Both the position numbers and the translations under genes were made by a program. The notes below the pieces were generated by a model, which was given only the letters and a program-made list of their open reading frames with translations, was not told the DNA's origin and did not search any database. 64,000 bases of DNA, from positions 1 through 64,000 of the forward strand of contig JAJZME010000047.1 of the NCBI GenBank assembly GCA_021803035.1, written 5' to 3'. This stretch comes from Acidobacteriota bacterium (lineage in GTDB: Bacteria; Acidobacteriota; Terriglobia; Terriglobales; Acidobacteriaceae). Positions within the stretch are counted from its first letter, which is position 1. The number at the start of each line of letters is the position of its first letter. Positions 1 to 7,741 of this stretch are shown piece by piece.

Positions 1-573
1 TCGCTGTTCCCGGACTTCCATTTGCTTCCACGGCATCGCCTCTGCACCTCCGCGCTCCCTCCAGCGCGTACGGAAGTGTAAAGCATCTCCAGAGACAATG
101 TGTAAAGGATGTCATGGAACTGAACAGCGAGACCTGGGGCACCCAAAGGTGGTGGCCGAGCGCGCATCCCCAGACCCGGGCCACCCGCCGCTCAGCATGA
201 CAGCGCGTTATTGTCGGCAATGAGCGGTTATCCGGCGGTCGGGAGCCAATGACCGCCTAGTGTTCCTTATGCCAGGTTTTCGCCCCAAAGGCTTCTGGGG
301 AGTGAGGGATTACGCCAAAAAGACAACCGCGGATCCTTCGCTGCGCTCAGGATGACAGCTACTCTTTTGGAGGAAGCGGGCGAGTGACCGGCCAGTGGGA
401 TCTTTGCCGAGCCTTCGCGCTCTGGGAGGAATGGCCCGCGCAGGGTTTGACGAAGGCAGGAGGGGAGCGATCTTGTGAACTGATGCTCTTCAACTTGCGC
501 ACTGAATCTCTTCATGCGATTGCCTGGGGAAGGTCTGCCGCACATGGTGGCCGCTGATCTCCTATCATCAAAG
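1..573. other. Intergenic region, no gene supported
   Basis: I see no convincing coding region here. The reverse-strand open frame over 267-761 is mostly antisense to the downstream VWFA gene. The only recognisable item is a short dispersed-repeat-like tract at 331-358, listed separately. Confidence 0.5.
331..358. repeat. Dispersed repeat-like tract (ILSAAKDP type)
   Basis: This tract, read on the minus strand, translates to AVILSAAKDP. That spurious peptide is a familiar product of a short interspersed repeat in many soil-bacterial genomes. I noticed only one copy in this window, so the repeat assignment rests on recognition of the motif. Confidence 0.4.
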
Positions 574-1617
574 ATGGAGTCGATTCTGAACGTGAGATTG
601 CGGCCTGTTGTTCTCTTTTGTCTTGTTGTCTCGGCCTCACTGGCCGCGGCGGGGAAGGCCCGCGCGCAGAAGCTGCCGCCGGTCCAGCCGCCTGCGCCCA
701 TGCCCACGCGGGGGTCGACGCCGACTATCACCTCCATAACAAGAGAGGTTCTGGTACCCACGCTGGTGGAGCGGCACGGCCACGTGATCTACGACCTGCA
801 GCAGAAGGACTTCACGCTGGACGACAACGGCGTGCCGCAGAAGATCCACGTGCAGCGGTATATGGATACGGCGCCGGTGGCCATGGTGGTGGCCGTGGAG
901 CTGGGCGGGGCCAGCGTGCTGGAGTTCGGCAAGGTGGCGCAGATGGGGCCGCTGCTCAGCCTGTTTCTGACCGACCAGCGGAGCAAGGCGGCGCTGGTGG
1001 GCTTTGACTCTACGCAGCATCTGATCTGCGACTTCACGCACTCCGGCAGCAGGCTGAACCACGCCCTCGACAACCTGCAGCCTGGCGACGGCGGCGACGC
1101 CATTCTGGACACGGTGAGCTACGCCGTGAACCTGCTGGACACGGAACCGCAGTACTACCGCCGCGTGCTGCTGCTGATCAGCGAAGAGCGCGACCACGGC
1201 AGCAAGCACACCCGGATTGAGGACCTGATTCGCCAGATTGGGCGCTCGGACGTGCTGGTGCTGAGCGTGGCGTTTACTCCCGCGGAGGCCGAGCTGGCGC
1301 ACGACGTTACGACGTCGGGCAATGACCGGATGATGAATCTGCCATCGGCGCTGTTCATGCTGGTGCAGGCGTTCAAGAAGAATGTGGCCAAGGAGATTGC
1401 CGTGATGAGCGGGGGCGAATATACGCACTTCAGCGGCAACCGGCGCTTTCAGGAGCGGGTGGTGACCGCGGCCCGGGACATGCGCAATCGCTACCTGATC
1501 AGCTTCAGCCCGTCGAATCCCACGCCGGGCCTGCACACCATCAAGGTGAATACGGTGGAGGACTATGGCGCCAAGATCGTGGCGCGGACCAATTACTGGA
1601 TCGGCAAAGGGCCGTGA
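574..1617 (+). CDS. VWFA-related secreted protein
   Basis: This 347-residue protein resembles the VWFA-related family expanded in Acidobacteriota. The start at 574 puts a signal peptide at the N-terminus (hydrophobic VVLFCLVVSASLAAA, then ARAQ). An upstream ATG at 514 would place a 20-residue polar stretch before it. The family usually has an N-terminal immunoglobulin-like strand region (here DFTLDDNGVPQKI), a von Willebrand A-like fold and a C-terminal sheet (RYLISFSPSNPTPGLHTIKV). The canonical metal-binding DxSxS motif is not evident: the equivalent strand reads MVVAVELGG, so metal binding is doubtful. The function of the family is unknown. It sits alone upstream of rpsO, and no clear Shine-Dalgarno sequence precedes either start. 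Confidence 0.75.
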   Translation: MESILNVRLRPVVLFCLVVSASLAAAGKARAQKLPPVQPPAPMPTRGSTPTITSITREVLVPTLVERHGHVIYDLQQKDFTLDDNGVPQKIHVQRYMDTAPVAMVVAVELGGASVLEFGKVAQMGPLLSLFLTDQRSKAALVGFDSTQHLICDFTHSGSRLNHALDNLQPGDGGDAILDTVSYAVNLLDTEPQYYRRVLLLISEERDHGSKHTRIEDLIRQIGRSDVLVLSVAFTPAEAELAHDVTTSGNDRMMNLPSALFMLVQAFKKNVAKEIAVMSGGEYTHFSGNRRFQERVVTAARDMRNRYLISFSPSNPTPGLHTIKVNTVEDYGAKIVARTNYWIGKGP

Positions 1618-1688
1618 GCGCCGGCGGCCTGACCGCACCGCATTGAAAGCGATGAGGTTCGGCTGCGGCTTGTGCCCGGCGAGAGGCT

Positions 1689-1716
1689 TTGACGATGTGC
1701 CCGTTCATGGTAATCT
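1689..1716 (+). promoter_or_regulatory. Candidate sigma-70-type promoter for rpsO
   Basis: TTGACG at 1689-1694 and TAATCT at 1711-1716 are separated by 16 bp. They lie about 55 bp upstream of the rpsO start. This is seen in sequence only; no start-site data are available. Confidence 0.4.
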
Positions 1717-1770
1717 CACTGTAGACACTTAAAGAGTGGACCTGAGAAGACAAGAGGAGTAACACCCGCC

Positions 1771-2037
1771 GTGCTGGCGACTGCCAAGAAAACAGACCTC
1801 ATCGAACGCTTCCGCACCCACGATTCGGACACCGGCTCGCCGGAGGTTCAGATCGCGATTCTGAGTCAGCGGATTGGAGACTTGACTGAACACTTCAAGA
1901 CCCACACGAAAGATCACGCTTCCCGCCGTGGGTTGTTGATGTTGGTCAGCAAGCGCCGCCGCCTGCTGGATTACCTGAAGACGCACGATTCGGACCGCTA
2001 CCGCGCGGTGATCGGCAAACTGGGTATCCGCAAGTAA
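1771..2037 (+). CDS. rpsO: 30S ribosomal protein S15
   Basis: This 88-residue protein is full length for S15, a primary 16S rRNA-binding protein that nucleates the platform of the small subunit. Family hallmarks are visible: the early [13 protein letters not shown] segment, the HxxDHxSRRGL(L)[13 protein letters not shown] helix and the C-terminal [13 protein letters not shown]. It starts with GTG, preceded by AGGAG about 12 bases upstream. It lies just upstream of pnp, the classic rpsO-pnp order, separated here by a 288-base gap. A promoter-like pair lies upstream. The S15 autoregulatory structure could not be confirmed by eye. Confidence 0.97.
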   Translation: MLATAKKTDLIERFRTHDSDTGSPEVQIAILSQRIGDLTEHFKTHTKDHASRRGLLMLVSKRRRLLDYLKTHDSDRYRAVIGKLGIRK

Positions 2038-2325
2038 TCAGAAAGCAAACGTTGAATCGGAAGCGCCCAGACCGGACATGGGTCATGGTTCCCGTTCCAC
2101 CCAGAATGTGGAGCCATGCTGTAACCGGCAAAGCATCCAAGCCGCCGGTGCATACGCCGAGCTATCGCCGGGCCACCGGGCATGCTCACAAGCGCAGCCA
2201 GTCGCGGCGCATTCCGCAGGAGAGCGCGTTGTTGCTTGAACCTTCAAGCCAGCGCCGCTACCGCGGTCTATTCGCGTATCTTCCCCCACAAGTTTCCCAA
2301 ACGAACAAAACGAAACGAGGACACT

Positions 2326-4761
2326 ATGTCTACCAAGCATGAAGTAGCCGTCGAACTCTCGGGCGGCAAGCGGATGGTCTTCGAGACCGGCCGCATGGCC
2401 AAGCAGGCCTCCGGGGCCGCGCTGGTGAGCACGGGCGAAACCGTTGTTCTGGCCACCGCAGTGGCTTCACCCGACCCGAGGGAAGGCATCGATTTCTTCC
2501 CCCTGACCGTGGATTACCGCGAGTACACCTACGCTGGCGGGCGCATTCCGGGCGGCTTTATCAAGCGTGAAGGCCGGCCCAGCGAGAAAGAGATTCTGAC
2601 CTCCCGGCAGATCGACCGCCCGATCCGTCCGCTTTTCCCGGAGGGCTTCCGCAATGAAACGCAGATCATCGCGCTGGTCTTCTCCGCGGACAAGGAAAAC
2701 GACCCCGACGTTGTGAGCATTAACGCCGCCGCGGCGGCCCTGGCGATCTCCGACGTTCCCTTCGGCGCCACGGTGGGCGCGGTGCGTATCGGCCGCGTCA
2801 ACGGCGAGTTCGTGGTCAACCCGACGTATGCCGAGCGCGCCGCCACCACGGTGAACATCATGGTGGTGGGGCACAAAGACGGCATCGTGATGATTGAAGC
2901 GGGGGCGAAAGAAGAGAGCGAAGAGGTGGTCCTGGCGGCCATCGAGTTTGCGCACGCGGAGATCAAGAAGATCGTGGCGGCGATAGAGGAACTGGTGGCG
3001 AAGGCCGGCAAGCCCAAGCAGAAGTTCGCCGCGCCCGAGGTCGACGAGACCTACTACAACGAGCTGAAGGCCAAGATCGGCGCGCGGCTCAGCGACGCGC
3101 TCGACACCAAGACCCACGGCAAGACCGAAAGCTATGCGCTCATCAAGCAGATCAAGGACGAGCTGGCCGCCGAGTTGCCGGGCGACGACGCGGAGGCCAA
3201 GAAAAAGCTGGCGCGGTACTACGAACTGATGCGCGAGCGGCTGTTCCGCGAGCAGGTGACAAAGGACCGCATCCGGCCCGACCGGCGCGCCTTCGACGAG
3301 ATACGTCCCATCTCCATCGAGACCAGCGTTCTGCCCCGCACGCACGGATCGGCGCTGTTCACGCGCGGCGAAACGCAGGCCCTGGTGACGGCCACGCTGG
3401 GGACCGCGGATGAAAGCCAGCGGCTGGAGAGCTACGAAGGCGAGCAGAAGAAGAACTTCATGCTCCATTACAACTTCCCGCCGTTCAGCGTGGGCGAGAC
3501 GGGCCGCATGGGCGGCGTGGGCCGCCGCGAGGTGGGTCACGGGGCACTGGCCGAGCGTGCCATTTCGGCGGTTCTGCCCGCCCCGGAAGAGTCGCCCTAC
3601 TCCATTCGCGTTGTCTCCGACATTCTGGAATCCAACGGCTCTTCGTCGATGGCCTCGGTGTGCGGCGCCAGCCTGGCGCTCTACGATGCGGGCATCCCGC
3701 TGCGCGGCGCGGTGGCGGGAGTCGCCATGGGCCTGGTGAAGGAAGGCGATGACTACGCCATCCTCACCGACATTGCCGGCGCGGAAGACCACTACGGCGA
3801 CATGGACTTCAAGGTGGCGGGCACGCGCAAGGGCATCACCGCCCTGCAAATGGACATCAAGATCGGCGGCCTGACGCGGGAAATCCTGGAGCAGGCCATG
3901 GAGCAGGCGCGCCGCGGACGGCTGTTCCTGCTCGACAAGATGGATGGCGAGCTGGCGGGCCCGCGCCAGGAGCGCTCGCAATACGCGCCTCGCATCGAAA
4001 CCGTGCAGATCCCGACGGACAAGATTCGCGACCTGATCGGCAAGGGTGGCGCCACCATTCGCGGCATCGTCGAGCAGACGGGCGCCAAGATCGACGTGGA
4101 CGACACCGGCCGCGTCAGCGTGGCCTCCAGCGACGCCGACGGCCTGAAGAGGGCGCTAGCGATGATCAGCGACATCACCGCTGTTCCCGAGGTGGGCAAG
4201 ACCTATCTTGGCAAGGTGGTCCGTCTGGCCGAGTTCGGCGCTTTTGTGGAGCTCTTCCCGGGCACCGACGGCCTGCTGCACATCTCCGAGATTGCCGAGC
4301 ACCGCGTGAAGGAAGTCAAGGACGAGCTGCGCGAGGGCGATCAGGTGATGGTGAAGGTGCTGGCCATCGAGGGCAATCGCATCAAGCTCAGCCGCAAGGC
4401 GCTTATCAGGGAACAGAAGGCAAAGATGGCGCAGGCAGCGCCGGCCGAAGCCGAGGAGGTTGCCGAAGAGGTTTCCGCCGAAGCTCCTGCTGCGGCGGCC
4501 AGGCCCCACCACGAGTTTGAGGAGCGGCAGCCGAAGTTCAACCAGAGCACGATCCTTATCGAAAGCGACGACTTCGAGGCGGAGGAAGAAGGGGAAGAAT
4601 TCGATGAGCAGAGCGAACCCAACTTCAATCGCGCCGAAGGCGCCCCGGTCCACACCAGTCAGTCACTCGGCTCAAAGCGTCCGCAGGGTGGCGACAATCG
4701 CCGCCGGCGCCGCCGGCGTCCAGGCGGAGGCCGCGGTCCGGGCAACGGCGGAAGCCATTGA
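2326..4761 (+). CDS. pnp: Polyribonucleotide nucleotidyltransferase (PNPase)
   Basis: This 811-residue 3'-to-5' phosphorolytic exoribonuclease uses phosphate to release nucleoside diphosphates and acts in the RNA degradosome. Two RNase PH domains are present (first around TVDYREYTYAGGRIPGGF, second around NGSSSMASVCGASLALYDAG). They are followed by a KH domain with the GKGGATIRGI loop and an S1 domain (GKVVRLAEFGAFVELFPGTDGLLHISE). After S1 there is an unusual tail of about 115 residues, first acidic (EEEGEEFDEQ), then ending in a run of arginines and a glycine-rich stretch. The tail may be a degradosome-partner or RNA-binding tail. The start at 2326 was chosen because an alternative at 2182 adds 48 atypical residues, and because GAGG lies just upstream of 2326. 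Confidence 0.96.
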   Translation: MSTKHEVAVELSGGKRMVFETGRMAKQASGAALVSTGETVVLATAVASPDPREGIDFFPLTVDYREYTYAGGRIPGGFIKREGRPSEKEILTSRQIDRPIRPLFPEGFRNETQIIALVFSADKENDPDVVSINAAAAALAISDVPFGATVGAVRIGRVNGEFVVNPTYAERAATTVNIMVVGHKDGIVMIEAGAKEESEEVVLAAIEFAHAEIKKIVAAIEELVAKAGKPKQKFAAPEVDETYYNELKAKIGARLSDALDTKTHGKTESYALIKQIKDELAAELPGDDAEAKKKLARYYELMRERLFREQVTKDRIRPDRRAFDEIRPISIETSVLPRTHGSALFTRGETQALVTATLGTADESQRLESYEGEQKKNFMLHYNFPPFSVGETGRMGGVGRREVGHGALAERAISAVLPAPEESPYSIRVVSDILESNGSSSMASVCGASLALYDAGIPLRGAVAGVAMGLVKEGDDYAILTDIAGAEDHYGDMDFKVAGTRKGITALQMDIKIGGLTREILEQAMEQARRGRLFLLDKMDGELAGPRQERSQYAPRIETVQIPTDKIRDLIGKGGATIRGIVEQTGAKIDVDDTGRVSVASSDADGLKRALAMISDITAVPEVGKTYLGKVVRLAEFGAFVELFPGTDGLLHISEIAEHRVKEVKDELREGDQVMVKVLAIEGNRIKLSRKALIREQKAKMAQAAPAEAEEVAEEVSAEAPAAAARPHHEFEERQPKFNQSTILIESDDFEAEEEGEEFDEQSEPNFNRAEGAPVHTSQSLGSKRPQGGDNRRRRRRRPGGGRGPGNGGSH

Positions 4762-4791
4762 TGGACACTGAGGAGAGCGACACACAGAAGG

Positions 4792-4823
4792 AGGCCCGGA
4801 TGGTCAATCCGGGCCTTCTTTAT
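4792..4823 (+). terminator. Rho-independent terminator of pnp
   Basis: GGCCCGGAT (4793-4801) pairs with ATCCGGGCC (4807-4815) around a 5-base loop and is followed by TTCTTTATT. It lies 31 bases after the pnp stop and separates it from the convergent diguanylate cyclase gene. Confidence 0.85.
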
Positions 4824-4930
4824 TCATGGTGCGCTTTTCATGGCGCGTTTTCCGCTGCGTCCAGAACCTGCCGGCGCGGTCCCCTGGAGGTCAGCAACCG
4901 GGATTGCAGTGTTGGGACTGGATAGCGGAG

Positions 4931-6379
4931 CTATTGCAGGGAAAGGATTGTCTTGCCGCTTCGCCGGGAGAGGTGCTTTGCGCTGTACATCTGTACATCA
5001 GCCACAACACATAAAGCTTCCATGTCCCCGGCATCGTCGGGATAAATCGCCAGCCCCACACTGGCGCCAACCTTCACCTTGCAATTGTCCAGATCCAATG
5101 GCGCATCGAGCAATTGCATCAGCGAACGGCATACGCGCTCGGCGTCCGCGCGCGAGGCTGGCTCCTCCAAAACAATGGAAAACTCGTCGCCGCCGGTCCG
5201 CGCCACGGTGTCGGAGCGGCGCACTCGCCCGCTGAGAATCGCCCCCACGCGCTTGAGCACGCTGTCTCCTGTGGGATGGCCGAAGGTGTCATTCACCTGC
5301 TTGAAGTGGTCAAGATCGACCAGCATGAGCGCCACCTGCGTTCCCGTGCGGCGCGCGCGTTCCAGCGCGCTTGCCAGGCGGTCCTGGAAGAGCCTGCGGT
5401 TGGGCAGGCCGGTCAACTCGTCATGCAGCGCCAAATACTTGTTGTGCTCGATCTGATCCTCCAGAAGCAGCAGAATCATGCCCACGGCGACGACATACTT
5501 GGGCAGATTCCACACCTCGTCCTGCACGCGCAGATCCGGCAAATACAGAGCCAGCATTGGAGCCGTTACAAATACCCCCGCCCAGCCGAAAAAGCCAAAG
5601 ATCGTGATGCACGCTCCCGCCGTGGCGCGCCGGTAGGCATACCAGAAATGGATGCCGCAGTCGAGGAAGATATTGCAGAAAAGCGCATCCACCGCAAGAT
5701 TGAGGCCATCTCCGGGCCGGTACTGCAACGTCAGAACCAAGATGGACAGCGCGCAATACAGAGCCACGGTCGCCCACCGCTGAAGACGGTTGACGTCGCG
5801 AACGCTGACCAGAGCGACCGCCAGCGGCAGCGCGCCCAGCAGCACTGCCGATGCCGTCAGAGCCCAGAATGAATGGGACGCGAAGATGGCGGCACCTAAA
5901 TAAAGTGTGTTCCCTGCCACGATGGCGCCAACCATCCATCGGCTCGATCGCTCCATGCGAAAAGGAACCGCGGCCCACATGAAAAGGATGCCGGCGCTAG
6001 CGAGAGCCGAGAGAGCCACGAAATCCGCCACTGCACCGCTGCTTCCAGCAGAAGGCATAAACATGTAGGCGGTGAAGTGCAGGACGATCATCAGCCAGCC
6101 GACGAGCCACAGGCCGGAGACAGATGATTGGCCGCGACGCGCCACCGACGCGAATGCCCACGTCAGCAGCACGACAGCAACAACATCCGGCAGCTTGCTC
6201 CAGTCCACCTGGCCCACCTCGGCAACAAAAAGACCTGTCAGAATAATGAGTAGCAATGGTTGTGCGTCTATTTTATGACCATAGTTTTTTTCAGACCATA
6301 TTTCTTTGGTAGTACGCACAACGTACACATCGGTAATCAAGCCGCTCTCATGGACCCAGCCAGCACGCTCCAAGAGCAA
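4931..6379 (-). CDS. Membrane-bound diguanylate cyclase (GGDEF)
   Basis: This 482-residue protein is predicted to make cyclic di-GMP from two GTP at the inner membrane. The N-terminal 300 residues contain about eight hydrophobic segments (for example PLLLIILTGLFVAEV and AVLLGALPLAVALV) and no recognised sensor domain. A GGDEF domain follows from about residue 320 (HDELTGLPNRRLF). The active-site motif is intact as GGDEF at 396-400. The inhibitory site RRSD (387-390) sits exactly five residues before it, so product feedback inhibition is likely. No EAL domain is present. It faces the pnp terminator and lies downstream of the GvpF/L-type gene on the same strand, 126 bases away, with a hairpin between them. 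Confidence 0.93.
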   Translation of the reverse strand: MLLERAGWVHESGLITDVYVVRTTKEIWSEKNYGHKIDAQPLLLIILTGLFVAEVGQVDWSKLPDVVAVVLLTWAFASVARRGQSSVSGLWLVGWLMIVLHFTAYMFMPSAGSSGAVADFVALSALASAGILFMWAAVPFRMERSSRWMVGAIVAGNTLYLGAAIFASHSFWALTASAVLLGALPLAVALVSVRDVNRLQRWATVALYCALSILVLTLQYRPGDGLNLAVDALFCNIFLDCGIHFWYAYRRATAGACITIFGFFGWAGVFVTAPMLALYLPDLRVQDEVWNLPKYVVAVGMILLLLEDQIEHNKYLALHDELTGLPNRRLFQDRLASALERARRTGTQVALMLVDLDHFKQVNDTFGHPTGDSVLKRVGAILSGRVRRSDTVARTGGDEFSIVLEEPASRADAERVCRSLMQLLDAPLDLDNCKVKVGASVGLAIYPDDAGDMEALCVVADVQMYSAKHLSRRSGKTILSLQ

Positions 6380-6450
6380 TATTGCCGGGCGCGGAGTTTT
6401 ACCACGAGGACAATCAATCCTGCTCTGGAATTGGCATCAGAAAGCCGAAC

Positions 6451-6472
6451 AAGCGCCCCGGCTGGGGCGCTT
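6451..6472 (-). terminator. Hairpin terminator after the GvpF/L gene
   Basis: AAGCGCCCC (6451-6459) and GGGGCGCTT (6464-6472) form a perfect 9-bp stem with a 4-base loop, 34 bases past the stop of the GvpF/L-type gene. The U-tract is weak. It probably separates that gene from the diguanylate cyclase downstream. Confidence 0.55.
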
Positions 6473-6505
6473 GTCTGACTTCGAAGTTCCTTCCGGTCAA
6501 ACGCG

Positions 6506-7321
6506 CTATACGAGAGCCGTAACCGGTTCCAGGATGCTCAGGGCGGGCGTCGCCTCGGCAGGCGCGGGCTTGGCCGGCGCGGACGGCTGCGCGTGCACCG
6601 GGCGCGTCAAACGATGAACGAAGTGATAGGGCGGCCAGGGACCGGAAAGCTGCATCTGGCACTGCCGCATGGCCGCGCTGGTGGTGGCGAACTTGTTCTG
6701 GTAGCGTTCCACGCACTTGCGCTCGATCAGATGGGCGACGTCAAGCACCATTCTGCCGTTATCCATCAGCCGGCAGCTTATCTCTTCATCCAGGGGCAAA
6801 AACAGCCGGTGCATCTGGAAGCTGACGGCGCGCGCGCGGGTTTGCCGCTCACGGGTGCGGGTCGCGTTTTCGCGCAGGCTGGTCAGGTATTCGCGCCCTG
6901 CGCTTTCGGCCGCAAAGTGATGCTCCAGCTCCCGGCTCGTGCAATCTTCGACGAAGATCTTCAGATGCATCTCGGTTTTGCCGCGCAGCTTTTCAATATT
7001 TGACACAAACTGACGCTGATTGGACCGGATAGATTTGCGCAGGCACTCGTCGTCGCCGAAGACCGTTCCGAAACGGAACGGAAGCACGGTGGAGTGCTGG
7101 AAACAGTCGGCGATAACACGGGCGTGATCCACCCCCGCCCTCTGGTTGAGGGTATCCTGCGGGTTGTGTTCGCTGACTACGACGGCAAGATCGCTGGCAG
7201 GATAAAGAAAGACTTGATTACCGCTCACGCCATGTACTGATTCCAAGGGAACAGGTTTGCGATGCCGGGCCAATTCTGGAAAAGCTTCTTTTTCACCGAT
7301 GCAGTAGGCATACCATGCCAT
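6506..7321 (-). CDS. GvpL/GvpF-family gas vesicle protein
   Basis: This 271-residue protein matches the GvpL/GvpF family of accessory gas vesicle proteins, thought to help nucleate assembly of the GvpA shell. Visible hallmarks are the N-terminal WYAYCIGE strand, the SDLAVVVSEH strand, PFRFGTVF at 81-88 and the C-terminal SGPWPPYHF at 226-234. The last 35 residues are a proline- and alanine-rich extension. No GvpA, GvpN, GvpK or other gas vesicle gene appears nearby, so this is an orphan copy in this window. Its neighbours are a diguanylate cyclase downstream and a divergent asparagine synthetase. Its role without shell proteins is unknown. Confidence 0.85.
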   Translation of the reverse strand: MAWYAYCIGEKEAFPELARHRKPVPLESVHGVSGNQVFLYPASDLAVVVSEHNPQDTLNQRAGVDHARVIADCFQHSTVLPFRFGTVFGDDECLRKSIRSNQRQFVSNIEKLRGKTEMHLKIFVEDCTSRELEHHFAAESAGREYLTSLRENATRTRERQTRARAVSFQMHRLFLPLDEEISCRLMDNGRMVLDVAHLIERKCVERYQNKFATTSAAMRQCQMQLSGPWPPYHFVHRLTRPVHAQPSAPAKPAPAEATPALSILEPVTALV

Positions 7322-7741
7322 GGCAAATCACTCCATTTGCGTGCGCCGGTAAGCGCCGCCGGTTGGTGAAGCACTTTGAACTTGGGAAAAAAACTGCATA
7401 GTGGTCATCGAGCAGGGCTACGAGTGGTCAGCCCAATTGAACTATCCGGATACTAGCCCGGCTAAAAGACGACTGGCAACCCCTTGCAGGGAAAAGTTGC
7501 CAAAAGTTAGCAGGTTTAAGTCAATTTGATTTGATTAGGGTAAAAGACACTTTGCAATGGCGAAAATGCCGCTTCAGGAGGGAATGATCTCCCCGGTACC
7601 GGAAAGCGGCCATCTGATTATTTTTCACACACTTAATCCAGCAACGGGGCGATTTATCATATTAACTGGCTGCGATTTTGCCCACTCATTGCTCGCCTGA
7701 TTGTGTTCGAGTCACCGGTTGAACAGGAGTCAAACAAATAT
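7322..7741. other. Divergent intergenic region with a strong hairpin
   Basis: This region separates the leftward GvpF/L gene from the rightward asnB and must hold both promoters. I could not assign a confident promoter. It contains a nested stem-loop at 7474-7502 and an AT-rich stretch at 7500-7560 that contrasts with its surroundings. Confidence 0.5.
7474..7502. promoter_or_regulatory. Nested stem-loop in the asnB / GvpF/L divergent region
   Basis: TGGCAAC (7474-7480) pairs with GTTGCCA (7496-7502). Inside it CCCT (481-484 of the 7 kb block) pairs with AGGG (488-491). There is no U-tract, so it is not an obvious terminator. It could be an RNA leader element or a DNA-level operator. No known riboswitch class was recognised. 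Confidence 0.35.

Noticed and set aside
637-1638. Long minus-strand frame antisense to the first VWFA gene
   Set aside because: It is histidine- and arginine-rich, the usual shadow of a GC-rich gene; the plus-strand product has a signal peptide and family motifs.
7440-7540. Considered as a cyclic di-GMP riboswitch because a GGDEF gene is near
   Set aside because: The stems and loops do not fit the GEMM class I consensus, and the flanking genes do not require it.
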